Shown in pieces: positions 18,204-29,249 of a stretch of DNA of 64,000 bases. The DNA is taken from assembly GCA_945787635.1 (NCBI GenBank), contig CALZIK010000143.1, positions 1 through 64,000 of the forward strand. Direction: 5' to 3'. Both the position numbers and the translations under genes were made by a program. Source of the stretch: Thermoanaerobaculia bacterium (GTDB taxonomy: Bacteria; Acidobacteriota; Thermoanaerobaculia; Multivoradales; JAHEKO01). The stretch's first letter is position 1; every line of letters begins with the position of its first letter. The notes beneath the pieces were generated by a model. That model did not search any database. It worked only from the letters and a program-made list of their open reading frames with translations, and was not told the DNA's origin.

Positions 18204-19032
18204 CTTCCTCGTTCACCAGCTCGGTGGGCACCGGATCCGGGTTCAACAGAAACACCTGATCCAGCTGGCCGAGCACCACTTCCGGCACCAGTCGGATCTC
18301 GTGGAAGAGCTCGTTGCCGGGGGTCACCGAAACCACCGTCCCGATCGGAATGCCGCGCGGGTAGACGCCGTCGATGCCCGCGGTCAGCACCCGATCCCCG
18401 ACGCGGACTTCCTCCTGTAGGGGAACGAAATCCAGTTCCAGGAAACCCTGCTTGCCACCACGCACCACGCCCTGCCGGCGAGTCCGCTCGATCATCGCGC
18501 CGACGCTCGCGGAACGATCGGTGATCATCTGGACCTTGGCGTAGCGCCCGGCGGGAACCACCACGCGACCGACGAGGCCGGCATCGGTGACCACCGGCTG
18601 CTGCCGCCGAACGCTCCGGTCTCCAACGTAGAGCACCAGGGTTTGCTGCCAAGTACCGTAATCGAGAAGCACCACATCGGCCACGCGCGGCATGGAACCG
18701 CTGGCCCCCGCATAGTCCGCGGTTTTCGACAGCAGTTCCAGACGTTGCTCGAGCCCGAAGGCCTCGACTCTCTTCTGGCGGAGCTCCTTCACCTCCTCGC
18801 GTAGTGCTTCGTTGTCGGCCCTCAACCGGCGGCGCGTCTCGAAGCCGGCCCGCAGCCGAGAGAGGCCGGCCGCGGTGCCGTCGATGACACTCGCGACAGG
18901 CGCCACCAAGCGAAGCATCGAAGCTTCGAGCACGCTGTAGCCGCGGTCTTCGGTCCGCACCTGTGCGCTCAGCAGGATCAACTGCGCCAGCAAGACGGCG
19001 ACCAGCAACCAGCGAATGCGCTTCTCGGACAC
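18190..19032 (-). CDS. mreC: Rod shape-determining protein MreC
   Basis: A 280-aa bitopic protein. The N-terminal transmembrane helix spans residues 6-24. A coiled-coil follows (about 60-95, RLRADNEALREEVKELRQKR), then the beta-rich periplasmic MreC domain with GLVGRVV, ITDRSASVGAMI and GDRVLTAGIDGVYPRGIPIGTV. MreC links MreB with PBP2 and RodA. The start codon is GTG 19032 with GAAGG upstream. It is 55 bp from mreB and overlaps mreD by 14 bp. Confidence 0.93.
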   Translation of the reverse strand: MSEKRIRWLLVAVLLAQLILLSAQVRTEDRGYSVLEASMLRLVAPVASVIDGTAAGLSRLRAGFETRRRLRADNEALREEVKELRQKRVEAFGLEQRLELLSKTADYAGASGSMPRVADVVLLDYGTWQQTLVLYVGDRSVRRQQPVVTDAGLVGRVVVPAGRYAKVQMITDRSASVGAMIERTRRQGVVRGGKQGFLELDFVPLQEEVRVGDRVLTAGIDGVYPRGIPIGTVVSVTPGNELFHEIRLVPEVVLGQLDQVFLLNPDPVPTELVNEEDARR

Positions 19033-19087
19033 CCTTCACCTTAGCGCGAGCGAGTCGGTAAGAGCGGGCACATGAAGACTCCATCCT

Positions 19088-20113
<1,026 letters not shown>

Positions 20114-20121
20114 GCGTGTCT

Positions 20122-21348
20122 CTATCCTTCCTCTTGGCCGCCAGTATCGGCGCTCGGGTCCACCATCGAGCCAGAGCTCTGCTTCGAGGCCAGAACTCGA
20201 AACCGATGAATCGGGCTCCAAGGCCCGCGTTCGCCCTCGTCGTCGAACGCCGCGACCCTCCAAACAAACGTCCCCTCACCGCGCAGGCCGAGCGTCGCTT
20301 CGGTCTTGCGCCGATTCTCTATGTCAATCACATTATCGACGAATAGACGATTCCCGGATACCTGAAGCGCGTACCGCTGGGCTCCGTTGACCGATCGCCA
20401 GCTAAGAGCGAGCTCTCGGGTGGCGTCCAGGTAGAGCTCCAGGTTGTCGTTCGGGCTCACGAGTTCGGGAGGATCCGGCACTCGCCGAGGAGCCGACAGG
20501 CCGCCAGCGCGCTGCACGACCTGCTCGAGCTCTCCGATTTCGCGAACCGGCCCGCCGTCTTTGGCGACCACCCGAACTCCACCGCGGAACGCCGTGAACC
20601 TGCCCTCGCCCTTCTCTTCGTCGTAGGACACGACGGCCTCCGAACGCTGCCGCACCTCGGCTTCGGCCTTGGGCGTCGTCACCCGGCTGGCAGCTTCGGC
20701 GGTGCTCAAGTTGACCCACCCGGACTCGAGCGCTATCGTGCGGCCGCCTCGACCCGAACCGTTGGCCTGAGAACGGCTGACCAGAACGACGGTTCCCGGT
20801 CGCACGGTAAACAGCGTTCCGTCCACCATCATCACCTCGGCGGATCCGTTCCCCGAGGTCTTGATGTAGTCGCCGCCATGAACCACCATCCTGCCGCGCG
20901 CCGGACGCCACTCACCCCGCTCGCCGCGTCGCACCTCGACCCCGCCCCGCGTGGTGATGAACTGAGCATCGCCGGAGGGGCTGCGGTTGCGAAGAGAGTC
21001 GACGATCGAGGAAAACAACGAGCGGCTTCGCTCCGCCAGGCGCAGGGCCTCCGGCATTTCCTTCTTCTGGTAGTGGGTCCTCGCTCTCGCGAGCTCGCTC
21101 TGTGCAGTCTGAAACTTTTCCCGATAGCCGACGATACCGCTCTCTTTTTGGAGGCGCTTCGCCAACGCGTCGGCCTCTTCGAGAGCCAGCGACACCTCGC
21201 GATCGAGGAGGTGGTTCGACAGGAGGCGATAGCCCACGAACCCGCCTCCCACGATCGTCAGGAGAAGCAGCAACGAGGTCCAGGTCCGGACCGCGTCCAC
21301 CGATACTTTGTACCAGTAGCGCTTGTTGTTGCTGTCTCCTGAAGCCAA
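20122..21348 (-). CDS. FecR-domain membrane protein with C-terminal Ig/FN3-like part
   Basis: A 408-aa protein. A transmembrane helix lies at about residues 22-42, then a coiled-coil or TPR-like helical region (50-110), then a FecR-type beta domain (about 125-290) with [20 protein letters not shown] and [14 protein letters not shown] region with [16 protein letters not shown] and [12 protein letters not shown] follows, resembling fibronectin-III or carbohydrate-binding repeats. FecR domains typically sit in the periplasm. It is not next to a sigma factor but starts the mreB operon 8 bp before mreB, so an envelope or cell-wall role is inferred. Confidence 0.8.
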   Translation of the reverse strand: MASGDSNNKRYWYKVSVDAVRTWTSLLLLLTIVGGGFVGYRLLSNHLLDREVSLALEEADALAKRLQKESGIVGYREKFQTAQSELARARTHYQKKEMPEALRLAERSRSLFSSIVDSLRNRSPSGDAQFITTRGGVEVRRGERGEWRPARGRMVVHGGDYIKTSGNGSAEVMMVDGTLFTVRPGTVVLVSRSQANGSGRGGRTIALESGWVNLSTAEAASRVTTPKAEAEVRQRSEAVVSYDEEKGEGRFTAFRGGVRVVAKDGGPVREIGELEQVVQRAGGLSAPRRVPDPPELVSPNDNLELYLDATRELALSWRSVNGAQRYALQVSGNRLFVDNVIDIENRRKTEATLGLRGEGTFVWRVAAFDDEGERGPWSPIHRFRVLASKQSSGSMVDPSADTGGQEEG

Positions 21349-21647
21349 GGTTTATCCGCCCTTCGGAAGCGGCTGAATATAGCACAAAGCCAATGTTCAC
21401 CGTAGTTTGCGCGAACTGTCCTCAGCCGAAAAAGACCAGCCGGGCAAGTGCTTCGAGGCCACCCGGTGGCCGCTCGCGACGCCTGGCGACCCGGTCTCGC
21501 GGGCGCCTCTCACCGAGCGTCAAGAAACCGCCGCCAGCCCCTAAACTACCCAACCGCTGGAGTTGCGGCGCGTTGGGCAGCCAAGGACCGCCCGTGGCTG
21601 CTAGAGTACGGCCCCTGCTCCGGTTTCCGGGGCCCCGGAGGTTCATC
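21349..21647. other. Divergent intergenic region between the FecR gene and the ppiD-like gene
   Basis: This 299-bp region separates two divergent operons and should hold both promoters. A TATATT box reading leftward (about 21374-21379) is a possible -10 for the FecR-mre operon, without a convincing -35. Rightward, TAGAGT near 21602-21607 could serve ppiD, but the nearest TTGGGC is too far upstream for a good pair. GGAGG at 21637-21641 is the ppiD ribosome site. No small gene or RNA was recognised. Confidence 0.4.
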
Positions 21648-23576
21648 ATGCTCAAAGTGTTACGCGACAACCTGAAGTACCTGAGCTGGGTGCTCTGGCT
21701 CGTCATCGCAGTCTTCATTCTGTTCGTCTTCGTCGACTTCGGGAGCACCGTGCCGACCAACACCGCCTCGGCCGATGTCGCGGCCAAGGTGGGCGGTCAG
21801 ACCGTTTCCTACGGTGAGTTCGAGAACGCCTACCGGCGCATGGAGAACTTCTACCGTCAGACCTACGGCAACAGTTTCAACGCCGACTTTGCGCGCCAAA
21901 TCGGCCTGCACCAGCAGGTCCTCGACACCCTGGTTGCGGACCGGATCCTGCTGCTCGAGGCCGAAAGGCTCGGTCTACGGATTACCAACGACGAGCTACA
22001 ACGGGAGATCCTCACTCTGCCCGTCTTCCAGCGCGACGAAGGCGGTTTCATCGGCACCGACGAGTATGAGCGCATCCTGCGACAGAACAACTACACGGTC
22101 GAAGACTTCGAAGCCGGTATGCGCCAGGACCTTCTCCTCGCCAAGGTTCGCGCGATGGTCAGCAGGAATCTCTACGTCGCCGATTCGGAAGTTGAAGACG
22201 AGTACCGGCGTCAGGTCGAGCGGGCCAAGATCCGGTTCTTCCGCGCTCCCTACGAAGGGTTTGCCGAAGAGGTGGCCCTCGACGACGGCGCGGTCGAGGC
22301 CTACTACAACGAGTACGCGGAGTCTTTCGAGACCCCCGAGCGCCGGGTCGTCGACTACTTGGTCGTGGACCTCGAACAGGTTCGTAGCTCGCTCACCATC
22401 GAACCCGAGGCGCTGCGCGCCTACTACGACGAAAACCAGGACGAGTTCAGTCAGCCCGAGCAGGTGCGCGCTCGCCACATCCTCTTGCAGGTCAACGGCG
22501 ACCGCACAGCCGAAGAAGCTCGCTCTCAGCTAGAGCAAGCCAAGGCGAGGATATCCGGCGGCGAGGATTTCGGCGCGGTCGCGGCAGAACTCTCCGAGGA
22601 CCCCGGCAGCAAGGCCAAGGGCGGCGACCTCGGCTTCTTCGGACGCGGAGCCATGGTCGAGGGCTTCGAGAACGCGGCGTTTTCGACCCCGGTGGGCCAG
22701 ATCACCGAACCGGTTCAGACGGATTTCGGATATCACCTGATCGAGGTTCTCGAGCGCAACGACGGTGGCCTGCGTCCGTTCGAGGAGGTTGAAGCCGGCA
22801 TCAAGCAGCGTCTCCTGGCCGAGCGGGCCGCGCAAGCAGCCGAAGAGAAAGCCAACGAGCTCGCCCAACTCGTGACGGCATCACAGGCCGGGCTCGCCGA
22901 GCTCGCCGAAACCGAGAGCGCAGTCACCTTCCAGACCGCGCCGGCTTTCGCGATGGACGAGAACGTGCCTTCGATCGGCAGATCCGCCCCGTTCGCCAAC
23001 GCAGCTTTCGAACTCGAAGTCGGAGAGGTCTCCGAGCCTGTGCGGGTCGCTCGAGGCTGGGCGATTCTCGCGCTCAAGGAAGTACAAGAGCCCAGGGTAC
23101 CCGCACTCGACCAGGTGCGCGCCGACGTCGAGGCCGCGCTCAAAGCCGAAACCCAAAAGAGCGCCGCGCTCGCGCGCCTGACCGCGCAACGAGAGCAGGG
23201 CGTCGACGCCCTCGCCGCGATTGCCAACGTCGATGTCGAAGAGACCGACAGTTTCGCGCGCGACGGGTCGGCGGGATCTCTGGGCAACAACGCCGAGATC
23301 CTCGCAGCGGCGTTCAGCGTGGACGACGGCGCCGTCGGCGGACCGATCGCGACCGACCTGGGGGTGGTCATGTTCGAGCTCGTCGAACGACAGCTGATGG
23401 ATCCGGTGGAGTTCGAAAGCCAGAAGTTGGCAACCCGGGCGTCGATCGAGAGTCAGCGCGCGGCCCAATTGATGGCCGCTCTCGTGGCAGAAAGGCGACG
23501 GGAGCTGAAGGTCTCCTTCGATCCTCAGCTGCTCGCCAACTTCGGTGTCGATCAAGCCGGCCCGGCTTCCGGCTAA
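21648..23576 (+). CDS. PpiD/SurA-type membrane-anchored peptidyl-prolyl isomerase
   Basis: A 642-aa protein. The N-terminal transmembrane anchor is at about residues 12-33, followed by a SurA_N-like helical region (40-200). A parvulin domain lies at about 265-365 ([38 protein letters not shown]), and a C-terminal region resembles a second degenerate parvulin. PpiD-type proteins are periplasmic foldases at the Sec translocon. ATG 21648 has an ideal GGAGG ribosome site. A 182-residue longer frame is upstream but lies in low-complexity noncoding sequence. ruvA follows after 8 bp. Confidence 0.9.
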   Translation: MLKVLRDNLKYLSWVLWLVIAVFILFVFVDFGSTVPTNTASADVAAKVGGQTVSYGEFENAYRRMENFYRQTYGNSFNADFARQIGLHQQVLDTLVADRILLLEAERLGLRITNDELQREILTLPVFQRDEGGFIGTDEYERILRQNNYTVEDFEAGMRQDLLLAKVRAMVSRNLYVADSEVEDEYRRQVERAKIRFFRAPYEGFAEEVALDDGAVEAYYNEYAESFETPERRVVDYLVVDLEQVRSSLTIEPEALRAYYDENQDEFSQPEQVRARHILLQVNGDRTAEEARSQLEQAKARISGGEDFGAVAAELSEDPGSKAKGGDLGFFGRGAMVEGFENAAFSTPVGQITEPVQTDFGYHLIEVLERNDGGLRPFEEVEAGIKQRLLAERAAQAAEEKANELAQLVTASQAGLAELAETESAVTFQTAPAFAMDENVPSIGRSAPFANAAFELEVGEVSEPVRVARGWAILALKEVQEPRVPALDQVRADVEAALKAETQKSAALARLTAQREQGVDALAAIANVDVEETDSFARDGSAGSLGNNAEILAAAFSVDDGAVGGPIATDLGVVMFELVERQLMDPVEFESQKLATRASIESQRAAQLMAALVAERRRELKVSFDPQLLANFGVDQAGPASG

Positions 23577-23584
23577 GGGAAGCG

Positions 23585-24178
23585 ATGATCGGGTATCTGC
23601 GCGGCAAGCTCCTCGACGCCGGCCCCGAACGGATCCTGCTCGACGTCGGTGGCGTGGGCTACGCGCTCGCCATACCCCTTTCCACCTATGCCGAGCTCGA
23701 TCGGTCGGACAAGGCCGACAGCCTCGGCCTCTTCGTTCACACGCACGTTCGGGCCGACGCTATCGAGCTCTTCGGCTTCTGGACCGAGCGCGAGCGGGAT
23801 CTGTTTGAAAGCTTGATCGGCGTATCCGGAATCGGACCGCGGCTGGCACGAGTGATTCTCTCCGGAATGTCCACCGACGACCTGGTTCGCTCGATCGCGG
23901 GCGAAAACTCGACCCGCCTCGCGACCATCCCGGGCATCGGCAAGAAGACCGCTCAACGCATGGTGGTGGAGCTTAGGGACAAGATGAGAGAGCTCGGCGG
24001 CGGCGCCGGCGGACCGGAAGCCGTGTTGCCCGCGGATGACCTGCTGGCCGCCCTGGTCAACCTGGGCTACCGCGCCGGTGACGCCGAGAAGGCGCTGGCG
24101 CGCGCGCGCGCGGAGCTTCCCGAGGGCGACTTCGAAGATCTCCTGCGCACCAGTTTGAGGTTTCTGTCCCGCGCCTGA
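23585..24178 (+). CDS. ruvA: Holliday junction DNA helicase subunit RuvA
   Basis: A 197-aa protein of normal RuvA length. The N-terminal OB fold begins [26 protein letters not shown]. Two helix-hairpin-helix motifs are visible as [16 protein letters not shown] and [16 protein letters not shown]. The C-terminal domain III is [16 protein letters not shown]. RuvA tetramers bind four-way junctions and load RuvB for branch migration. It is followed by ruvB, 56 bp downstream. Confidence 0.96.
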   Translation: MIGYLRGKLLDAGPERILLDVGGVGYALAIPLSTYAELDRSDKADSLGLFVHTHVRADAIELFGFWTERERDLFESLIGVSGIGPRLARVILSGMSTDDLVRSIAGENSTRLATIPGIGKKTAQRMVVELRDKMRELGGGAGGPEAVLPADDLLAALVNLGYRAGDAEKALARARAELPEGDFEDLLRTSLRFLSRA

Positions 24179-24234
24179 GGAGCGCGGCCTTGCGACCCCG
24201 CCGGCCGCCCCGACCGGCCGTTACAATAGCCGTG

Positions 24235-25260
24235 ATGCCTTCCAAGCCAGAGCTCATGTCGGGGGCACCGGATTCCGAGGATCTCGGCGTCGAGGTTTCA
24301 CTCAGGCCGAGGGTTCTATCCGAGTACATCGGCCAGAAGCGCATCGTCGACAAGTTGAGCGTCTTCATCGAGGCCGCACGCGGGCGGCGTGAGTCTCTGG
24401 ACCACGTTCTGCTGTTCGGGCCGCCCGGACTGGGCAAGACCACTCTCGCGCACATCATCGCTCGCGAAATGGACACCTCGATTCGAACCACTTCGGGTCC
24501 GGTGCTCGAGAGGGCCGGCGACCTCGCGGCGATTCTGACCAACCTCCAGCCCGGGGAGGTGCTCTTCATCGACGAGATCCACCGCCTCGGCCCCACCGTC
24601 GAGGAGATCCTCTACCCGGCGCTGGAGGACTACTCGCTCGATCTGGTGATCGGCCAGGGGCCGGCGGCGCGCACGATGCGGATCGATCTGCCGCCGTTCA
24701 CTCTGGTCGGCGCCACCACCCGCGCCGGCTTGATCACCGCGCCGCTGCGCGCACGGTTCGGCATCGTTCACCGGCTCGACTTCTACCAGCCCCCCGAGCT
24801 TGCAACCATCATTCGACGCTCGGGTCAGCTGCTCGACATCGCAATCGACGACGACGGCGCCAAGGAGCTGGCCCGCCGCAGCCGCGGCACACCGCGCATC
24901 GCCAACCGGCTCCTGCGTCGGGTTCGCGACTACGCCCAGGTGCACGGCGACGGCACGATCAGCGCCGGGTCGGCGACCCGAGCGCTCGAGCTGCTCGAAG
25001 TGGACGAGTTCGGTTTCGACGAGCTCGATCGCAAGATCCTGGCCACCTTGATCGAGCAGTACCGCGGCGGGCCAGCGGGCATTCAGGCAATCGCGGCGGC
25101 GGTTGGCGAAGACCGGGGAACGCTCGAGGATCTCTATGAGCCCTACCTGATCCAGGAGGGGTTCCTTCAAAGGACGCCCCGCGGACGGATAGCGACCCGC
25201 CGCGCCTATAACCATCTCGGCATTGAGCCGCCGACCGGCAGCGTCGGCTCGCTGTTCTAG
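24235..25260 (+). CDS. ruvB: Holliday junction branch migration ATPase RuvB
   Basis: A 341-aa AAA+ motor. Walker A is GPPGLGKTT, Walker B is LFIDEIHRL, and sensor 1 is GATTRAG. The C-terminal winged helix contains [22 protein letters not shown], a classic RuvB ending. RuvB hexamers drive branch migration of Holliday junctions with RuvA. ATG 24235 is chosen; GTG 24232 directly before it is an equally possible start. The TAG stop abuts the GTG start of the next gene. Confidence 0.97.
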   Translation: MPSKPELMSGAPDSEDLGVEVSLRPRVLSEYIGQKRIVDKLSVFIEAARGRRESLDHVLLFGPPGLGKTTLAHIIAREMDTSIRTTSGPVLERAGDLAAILTNLQPGEVLFIDEIHRLGPTVEEILYPALEDYSLDLVIGQGPAARTMRIDLPPFTLVGATTRAGLITAPLRARFGIVHRLDFYQPPELATIIRRSGQLLDIAIDDDGAKELARRSRGTPRIANRLLRRVRDYAQVHGDGTISAGSATRALELLEVDEFGFDELDRKILATLIEQYRGGPAGIQAIAAAVGEDRGTLEDLYEPYLIQEGFLQRTPRGRIATRRAYNHLGIEPPTGSVGSLF

Positions 25261-26145
25261 GTGCGCTCGGCCGCCGTCGTCTTCAACCCCGCAGCCGGCC
25301 GGGGAGGCGCGCCCGCCCGCCTTGCGCGTGTTCTCGAAGCTCTCGAGGGCGCTGGCTTCAACGCCGGGCCGCTGCCGACACGTGCCCCTGGAGACGCCAC
25401 CAACCGCGCCCGCGAAGCCGTTGACCACGGCGCCGAAGTCGTCTTTTCCTTGGGCGGTGACGGTACCCTGCGCGAATGCGCCGCCGGCCTCCTCGGGTCC
25501 AAGGTGCCCCTCGCCTTCCTGCCCACCGGCACCATCAACGTCATGGCTCTCGAACTCGGCGTGCCCTCGCGCCCGGTTGCCGCGGCGCGATCCTATGCCC
25601 GCGCTGAGCCGCGCCGGTTCGGCGTCGGTATGGCCGGAGAGACGCCCTTCCTGATGCAGGCCTCGGCCGGAGTGGACGCGTTTCTCATCGCCAGCATGAG
25701 GTCGAAGGAAAAGAAGCTCCTCGGCAGGCTCTCGCCGATTCCAGCACTCCTGCGCACGCTCGCGCGGTACCGGTTTCCGGTCTTCACGGTTTCTACATCC
25801 GCGGGCTCGCGCGCGGTTACGCTCGCGGTGGCGTCCAACGTCAAGCGCTACGGCGGCCCCTGGAAGCTCACCCCAGAGGCGCGCTCGGACGGCGAGACTC
25901 TCGAGCTGTTCAGCTTCGCCGGGCGTGGGCGAGCCGCGGCCATAGGTCTTGCTCTCTCGGTCATCGTCGGCCGCCAGCTCAAGCTCGCGGGCAGTCGCTC
26001 GGAGCGCGTCACTCGGGCGACCTTGCAGCCGGTCCCGCGGCTTCCGTTTCAGGTCGACGGCGACGTTTTCGAAGCGAGTCGCGACCGGTCCTTCGAGATC
26101 CAGCCGTCGGACCCCGGGATCCACATCCTGGTGCCGACCGGGTGA
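25261..26145 (+). CDS. Diacylglycerol kinase / sphingosine-kinase-fold lipid kinase (YegS-like)
   Basis: A 294-aa protein of the DAGK catalytic family. The N-terminal strand is VVFNPAAGRGG, the nucleotide-binding motif is SLGGDGTLREC (about residues 63-73), and FLPTGTINVMA follows. The C-terminal beta-sandwich ends with PFQVDGDVFE. These enzymes phosphorylate diacylglycerol or related lipids at the membrane; the exact lipid is unknown. The start is a GTG immediately after the ruvB stop with no gap, so translation is probably coupled. The fpg-like gene follows after 3 bp. Confidence 0.87.
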   Translation: MRSAAVVFNPAAGRGGAPARLARVLEALEGAGFNAGPLPTRAPGDATNRAREAVDHGAEVVFSLGGDGTLRECAAGLLGSKVPLAFLPTGTINVMALELGVPSRPVAAARSYARAEPRRFGVGMAGETPFLMQASAGVDAFLIASMRSKEKKLLGRLSPIPALLRTLARYRFPVFTVSTSAGSRAVTLAVASNVKRYGGPWKLTPEARSDGETLELFSFAGRGRAAAIGLALSVIVGRQLKLAGSRSERVTRATLQPVPRLPFQVDGDVFEASRDRSFEIQPSDPGIHILVPTG

Positions 26146-26148
26146 TCG

Positions 26149-27063
26149 ATGCCCGAGCTTCCCGACATCGAAGCCTACCTCGCCGCCCTCGAGCCCAAGG
26201 TCGTCGGCCACCGGCTCGAGGACGTGCGCCTGTCGAGCCCTTTTCTCCTGCGTTCGGTCGATCCTCCTCTCACAAGCGTTTCGGGGCGGTCGCTGTTGGC
26301 CCTCTCCCGGCTCGGCAAGAGACTCGTCTTCGGCCTCGAAGGAGACCTCTTCCTGGTTCTCCATTTGATGATCGCCGGAAGGCTGCGCTGGAGAGCGCCC
26401 GGAACCAAGATCCCAGGCCGGCTCGGCCTGGCGACGTTCGACTTCGAGACCGGCACCCTGGTTCTGACCGAGGCCGGCTCCAAGAAGCGCGCCTCTCTCT
26501 ATCTGGTTCGCGGGCGAGAAGCTCTCGCCCAACACGATCCTGGAGGGCTCGAGGTGCTCGGCGCGGATCTCGAGAGCTTCATATCGGTTCTCGGGCACCG
26601 CAATCACACCTTGAAGCGAGCGCTCACCGATCCGCGCGTCCTCTCGGGCATCGGCAACGCTTACTCCGACGAGATTCTCCACCGCGCACGCCTCTCACCG
26701 TTCAAGCGAACCGCCGACTTGGGCGCCGAAGACCTCGCGGCGCTCTTTGAAGCCACCCGCGCCGTTCTCACCGAGTGGACATCGCGACTGACGGCAAGAG
26801 CCGCCCGAGCTCGAGACGGCTTCCCCGGCAAGGTCACCGCGTTTCGACCGGAAATGGCGGTCCATGGCAAGTACGGCGCACCGTGTCCGGCGTGCGGCGC
26901 GCCGGTTCAGCGCATCATCTATGCGGCCAAGGAGGCGAACTACTGCCCCCGATGCCAGACCGGCGGCAAGATTCTCGCCGACCGGGTGTTGTCGAAGCTG
27001 CTCAGAGACGACTGGCCCAGAACACTCGAGGAACTGGAGGAAAAACGCCGCGCCACCGAGTAG
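26149..27063 (+). CDS. mutM: Fpg/Nei-family DNA glycosylase
   Basis: A 304-aa base-excision enzyme. The N-terminal Pro-Glu nucleophile pair is present in MPELPDIEAY, with Asp-Ile where most Fpg proteins have Glu-Val. The H2TH region reads VLSGIGNAYSDEILHRA, and the C-terminal zinc finger has CPAC and CPRC pairs at about residues 246-276. These proteins excise oxidised bases such as 8-oxoguanine and cut at abasic sites. The PELPDIE variant means a distinct Fpg/Nei subgroup, so substrate preference is not certain. It is tightly packed with the lipid kinase gene. Confidence 0.88.
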   Translation: MPELPDIEAYLAALEPKVVGHRLEDVRLSSPFLLRSVDPPLTSVSGRSLLALSRLGKRLVFGLEGDLFLVLHLMIAGRLRWRAPGTKIPGRLGLATFDFETGTLVLTEAGSKKRASLYLVRGREALAQHDPGGLEVLGADLESFISVLGHRNHTLKRALTDPRVLSGIGNAYSDEILHRARLSPFKRTADLGAEDLAALFEATRAVLTEWTSRLTARAARARDGFPGKVTAFRPEMAVHGKYGAPCPACGAPVQRIIYAAKEANYCPRCQTGGKILADRVLSKLLRDDWPRTLEELEEKRRATE

Positions 27064-27114
27064 AAACCTCCGGCGCCGATCTCGAGCCCCGCCTTTTCGC
27101 TAAGATGTCAGCCG

Positions 27115-27372
27115 ATGCCGAAAGCTTCCAACCAGATCGGAAGAAACCTCTTGACCCGATGGTTTTCGCGACTTCGGTTTCCGCAACTCTTTACCTTCAC
27201 GGCGATTCTCTTTCTGGTCGATTTCTTGGTGCCGGACATGATTCCTTTCCTCGATGAGATCCTCCTCGCCGCGGCGACGCTGCTGCTCGCCAACATGAAA
27301 GGCTCGTCTCCGAGCGACAAGATCGACACGGTTGACAAGCCGCCAGAAAAAGACGTCACCCCGCAGGAGTGA
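27115..27372 (+). CDS. Small membrane protein, DUF6116-like
   Basis: An 85-aa protein. The N-terminal segment has LTRWFSRLRFPQLF, then a strong hydrophobic stretch with two half-helices (about residues 27-60, LFTFTAILFLVDFLVPDMIPFLDEI) and a charged, disordered tail. The wording resembles the DUF6116 family of short inner-membrane proteins of unknown function. It is 51 bp after the glycosylase gene on the same strand. Conserved topology supports a real gene, but no role can be given. Confidence 0.68.
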   Translation: MPKASNQIGRNLLTRWFSRLRFPQLFTFTAILFLVDFLVPDMIPFLDEILLAAATLLLANMKGSSPSDKIDTVDKPPEKDVTPQE

Positions 27373-27460
27373 GACCGGGCAGTTCGGGGCGCGGGCAGCG
27401 CCCGCGCTTCGACCGTTCCAGGCCCGGCGCGCGCGAAGTTGCGGCGCGGCGGCGATCGGG

Positions 27461-29056
27461 TCAACCGGCGCGCAGAAACTGCCAGCGCAGACGCTCTCCG
27501 GCGGGATTCCGCCGGAAGACCTCGGGTTCGATTCGCTCGCGAAACTCGCGCAGAAGACGTGCCACGCCGGCTCCCTCGGCAGCTAGCTCCAGCACATCCG
27601 CCGCATCCGTCCCCGCCTTGGTGATGTAGGCCTGCCACACCGCCTCGCGCACCGGCATCGTACTGATCGAGACATTGGGAATTCGCCGTGCACCCTTGCG
27701 CAGAATCCGCAGCCGCGCCTCGAGAATCTCCGGATCCTCGACCGAGTCCCTTTGATAGCCAGTGAAGGGCTTCGGAATCAAGATATTGACACCGAGATGG
27801 ATGTTGCCGATGACCCCGGTCGGCGCCAGCTCCTCGAGCATGATCGCGCGGCACTGACGCGCCAACTCGAGAATCTCCTCGACGTCTCGATCGGTCTCCC
27901 CGGGAAGACCGACGATGAAATAGAGCTTGAGCTGGGTGAACCGCGCGCGAAAGATCAGACGAACCTTTTCGAGTAACAAGCTGTTGGGCACCGGTTTGTT
28001 GAGCTTGACTCGAAGCTCGTCACTGCCTGTCTCGGGTGCCAGCGTGATGGACCGGTCTCCCGAGGCCGCCAGCGCGGCCAGCACTCCCTCAGTCACCGCC
28101 GGAATCCGCACCGAGGAGACCGACGTTCTAAAGCCCATCTGGTTGGCGCTCTCCAAGATCGTCTCGAGCTCCGGATGGTCGCCTACGGCGGTCGCCACGA
28201 AGCCGAGCTGATCGGTCACCGGTCGCGCTCGATCGAGAGCCCCGAGAATGAACTCGGTAGGGTGCCAACGAAAGCGACCCATGCCGAAGGTCGCCCAGCA
28301 GTATCTGCATTTCTCCGGGCAGCCGCGCGACATCTCGAGCAGGAACTTGTCGGAAAACTCGGTGTGCGGCGTCACGATCGCCGTGGTCGGCAGGTGCCCG
28401 GGCTCGCGCATTTGGGCCTCGCTGAGCTCTAGCTTGGCGAGCTTCTTAAAAAACCCGCCCCGCTCTCGGACGCTCTCCGGGTGGTGGTGAGCCGGCACGA
28501 AAAAGCCCGGTCGCGACGCCAGCCGCTCGAGCACCGCCGATCGGCTCGACTCTCCGGAGAGCGCAGAGAGCAGGTCCGGAAGCACATTCTCTGCGGCCCC
28601 CAGGGTGAAGACATCGATAAACTCGGCCATCGGCAGCGGGTTGATCGCCGCACAGGCGCCGCCCATGATTACCAGCGGATCACCATCCGCCCGCCCGCGC
28701 CGGCGCCGCGGAATTCCGGACCGGTTCAGCATCTCGAGCAGGTTGACGTAGTCCCCCTCGAACGAAACCGAGAACGCGATCGCACCAAAGGCCGAGAGCG
28801 GCGTTTCGAGCTCTACCGACACCGGCTCGCCCGCACCGTCGGCGAAGAATCGCTCCGCGGACCAACCGCCTTCGGCGTGAACCAGCGCGTAGACGCGTTG
28901 CAGCGCCAGAGACGACATCCCGACGTGGTAGCTGTTGGCATAGGCCAGAGCCAGGGTGTAGCTTCCGTGCGGCGAAAACGGCTCCACCGGCCGCTCGGCG
29001 GCCCTGTGGCCGGACCAGCTCTGTCTCGTTCGGACGGGTTTTCGGGGAGATTTCAT
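27461..29056 (-). CDS. Radical SAM protein with N-terminal B12-binding-like domain
   Basis: A 531-aa protein. The first 230 residues resemble the Rossmann-type domain found before radical SAM cores (ALAYANSYHVGMSSLALQ, PLVIMGGACAAINPLPMAEF). A clear cobalamin-binding Asp-x-His motif is not visible. The SAM cluster motif is Cys246-x3-Cys250-x2-Cys253 (RGCPEKCRYC). Later elements include ITLAPETGSDELR and KLYFIVGLPGETDRDVEE, typical of SAM binding. The family is widespread but uncharacterised. ATG 29056 is chosen over longer frames that run into the divergent intergenic region. It is divergent from the ArsM-like operon. Confidence 0.83.
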   Translation of the reverse strand: MKSPRKPVRTRQSWSGHRAAERPVEPFSPHGSYTLALAYANSYHVGMSSLALQRVYALVHAEGGWSAERFFADGAGEPVSVELETPLSAFGAIAFSVSFEGDYVNLLEMLNRSGIPRRRRGRADGDPLVIMGGACAAINPLPMAEFIDVFTLGAAENVLPDLLSALSGESSRSAVLERLASRPGFFVPAHHHPESVRERGGFFKKLAKLELSEAQMREPGHLPTTAIVTPHTEFSDKFLLEMSRGCPEKCRYCWATFGMGRFRWHPTEFILGALDRARPVTDQLGFVATAVGDHPELETILESANQMGFRTSVSSVRIPAVTEGVLAALAASGDRSITLAPETGSDELRVKLNKPVPNSLLLEKVRLIFRARFTQLKLYFIVGLPGETDRDVEEILELARQCRAIMLEELAPTGVIGNIHLGVNILIPKPFTGYQRDSVEDPEILEARLRILRKGARRIPNVSISTMPVREAVWQAYITKAGTDAADVLELAAEGAGVARLLREFRERIEPEVFRRNPAGERLRWQFLRAG

Positions 29057-29249
29057 GATCTTGCGAAACCGAGAAGCCGCCTTCATTCTAGCTGGGCTCG
29101 CGTTTGGGTCCGATAAACTGATGGTTTGCGCCGGTCGGACAGGGAACCGCCGCCCCGCGGCCCGCGTATACCGTAGCTGCAACCATGATTCGCCAGCCCA
29201 CAACATTCGATACCGCGTTCCGGTTCATTCAGATTCCACAGGAGTGAGC

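Noticed and set aside
24316-26682. Long open frame of 788 codons on the minus strand
   Set aside because: It lies antisense to ruvB, the lipid kinase and fpg genes, which have clear motifs; its translation is low-complexity and typical of shadow frames in GC-rich DNA.
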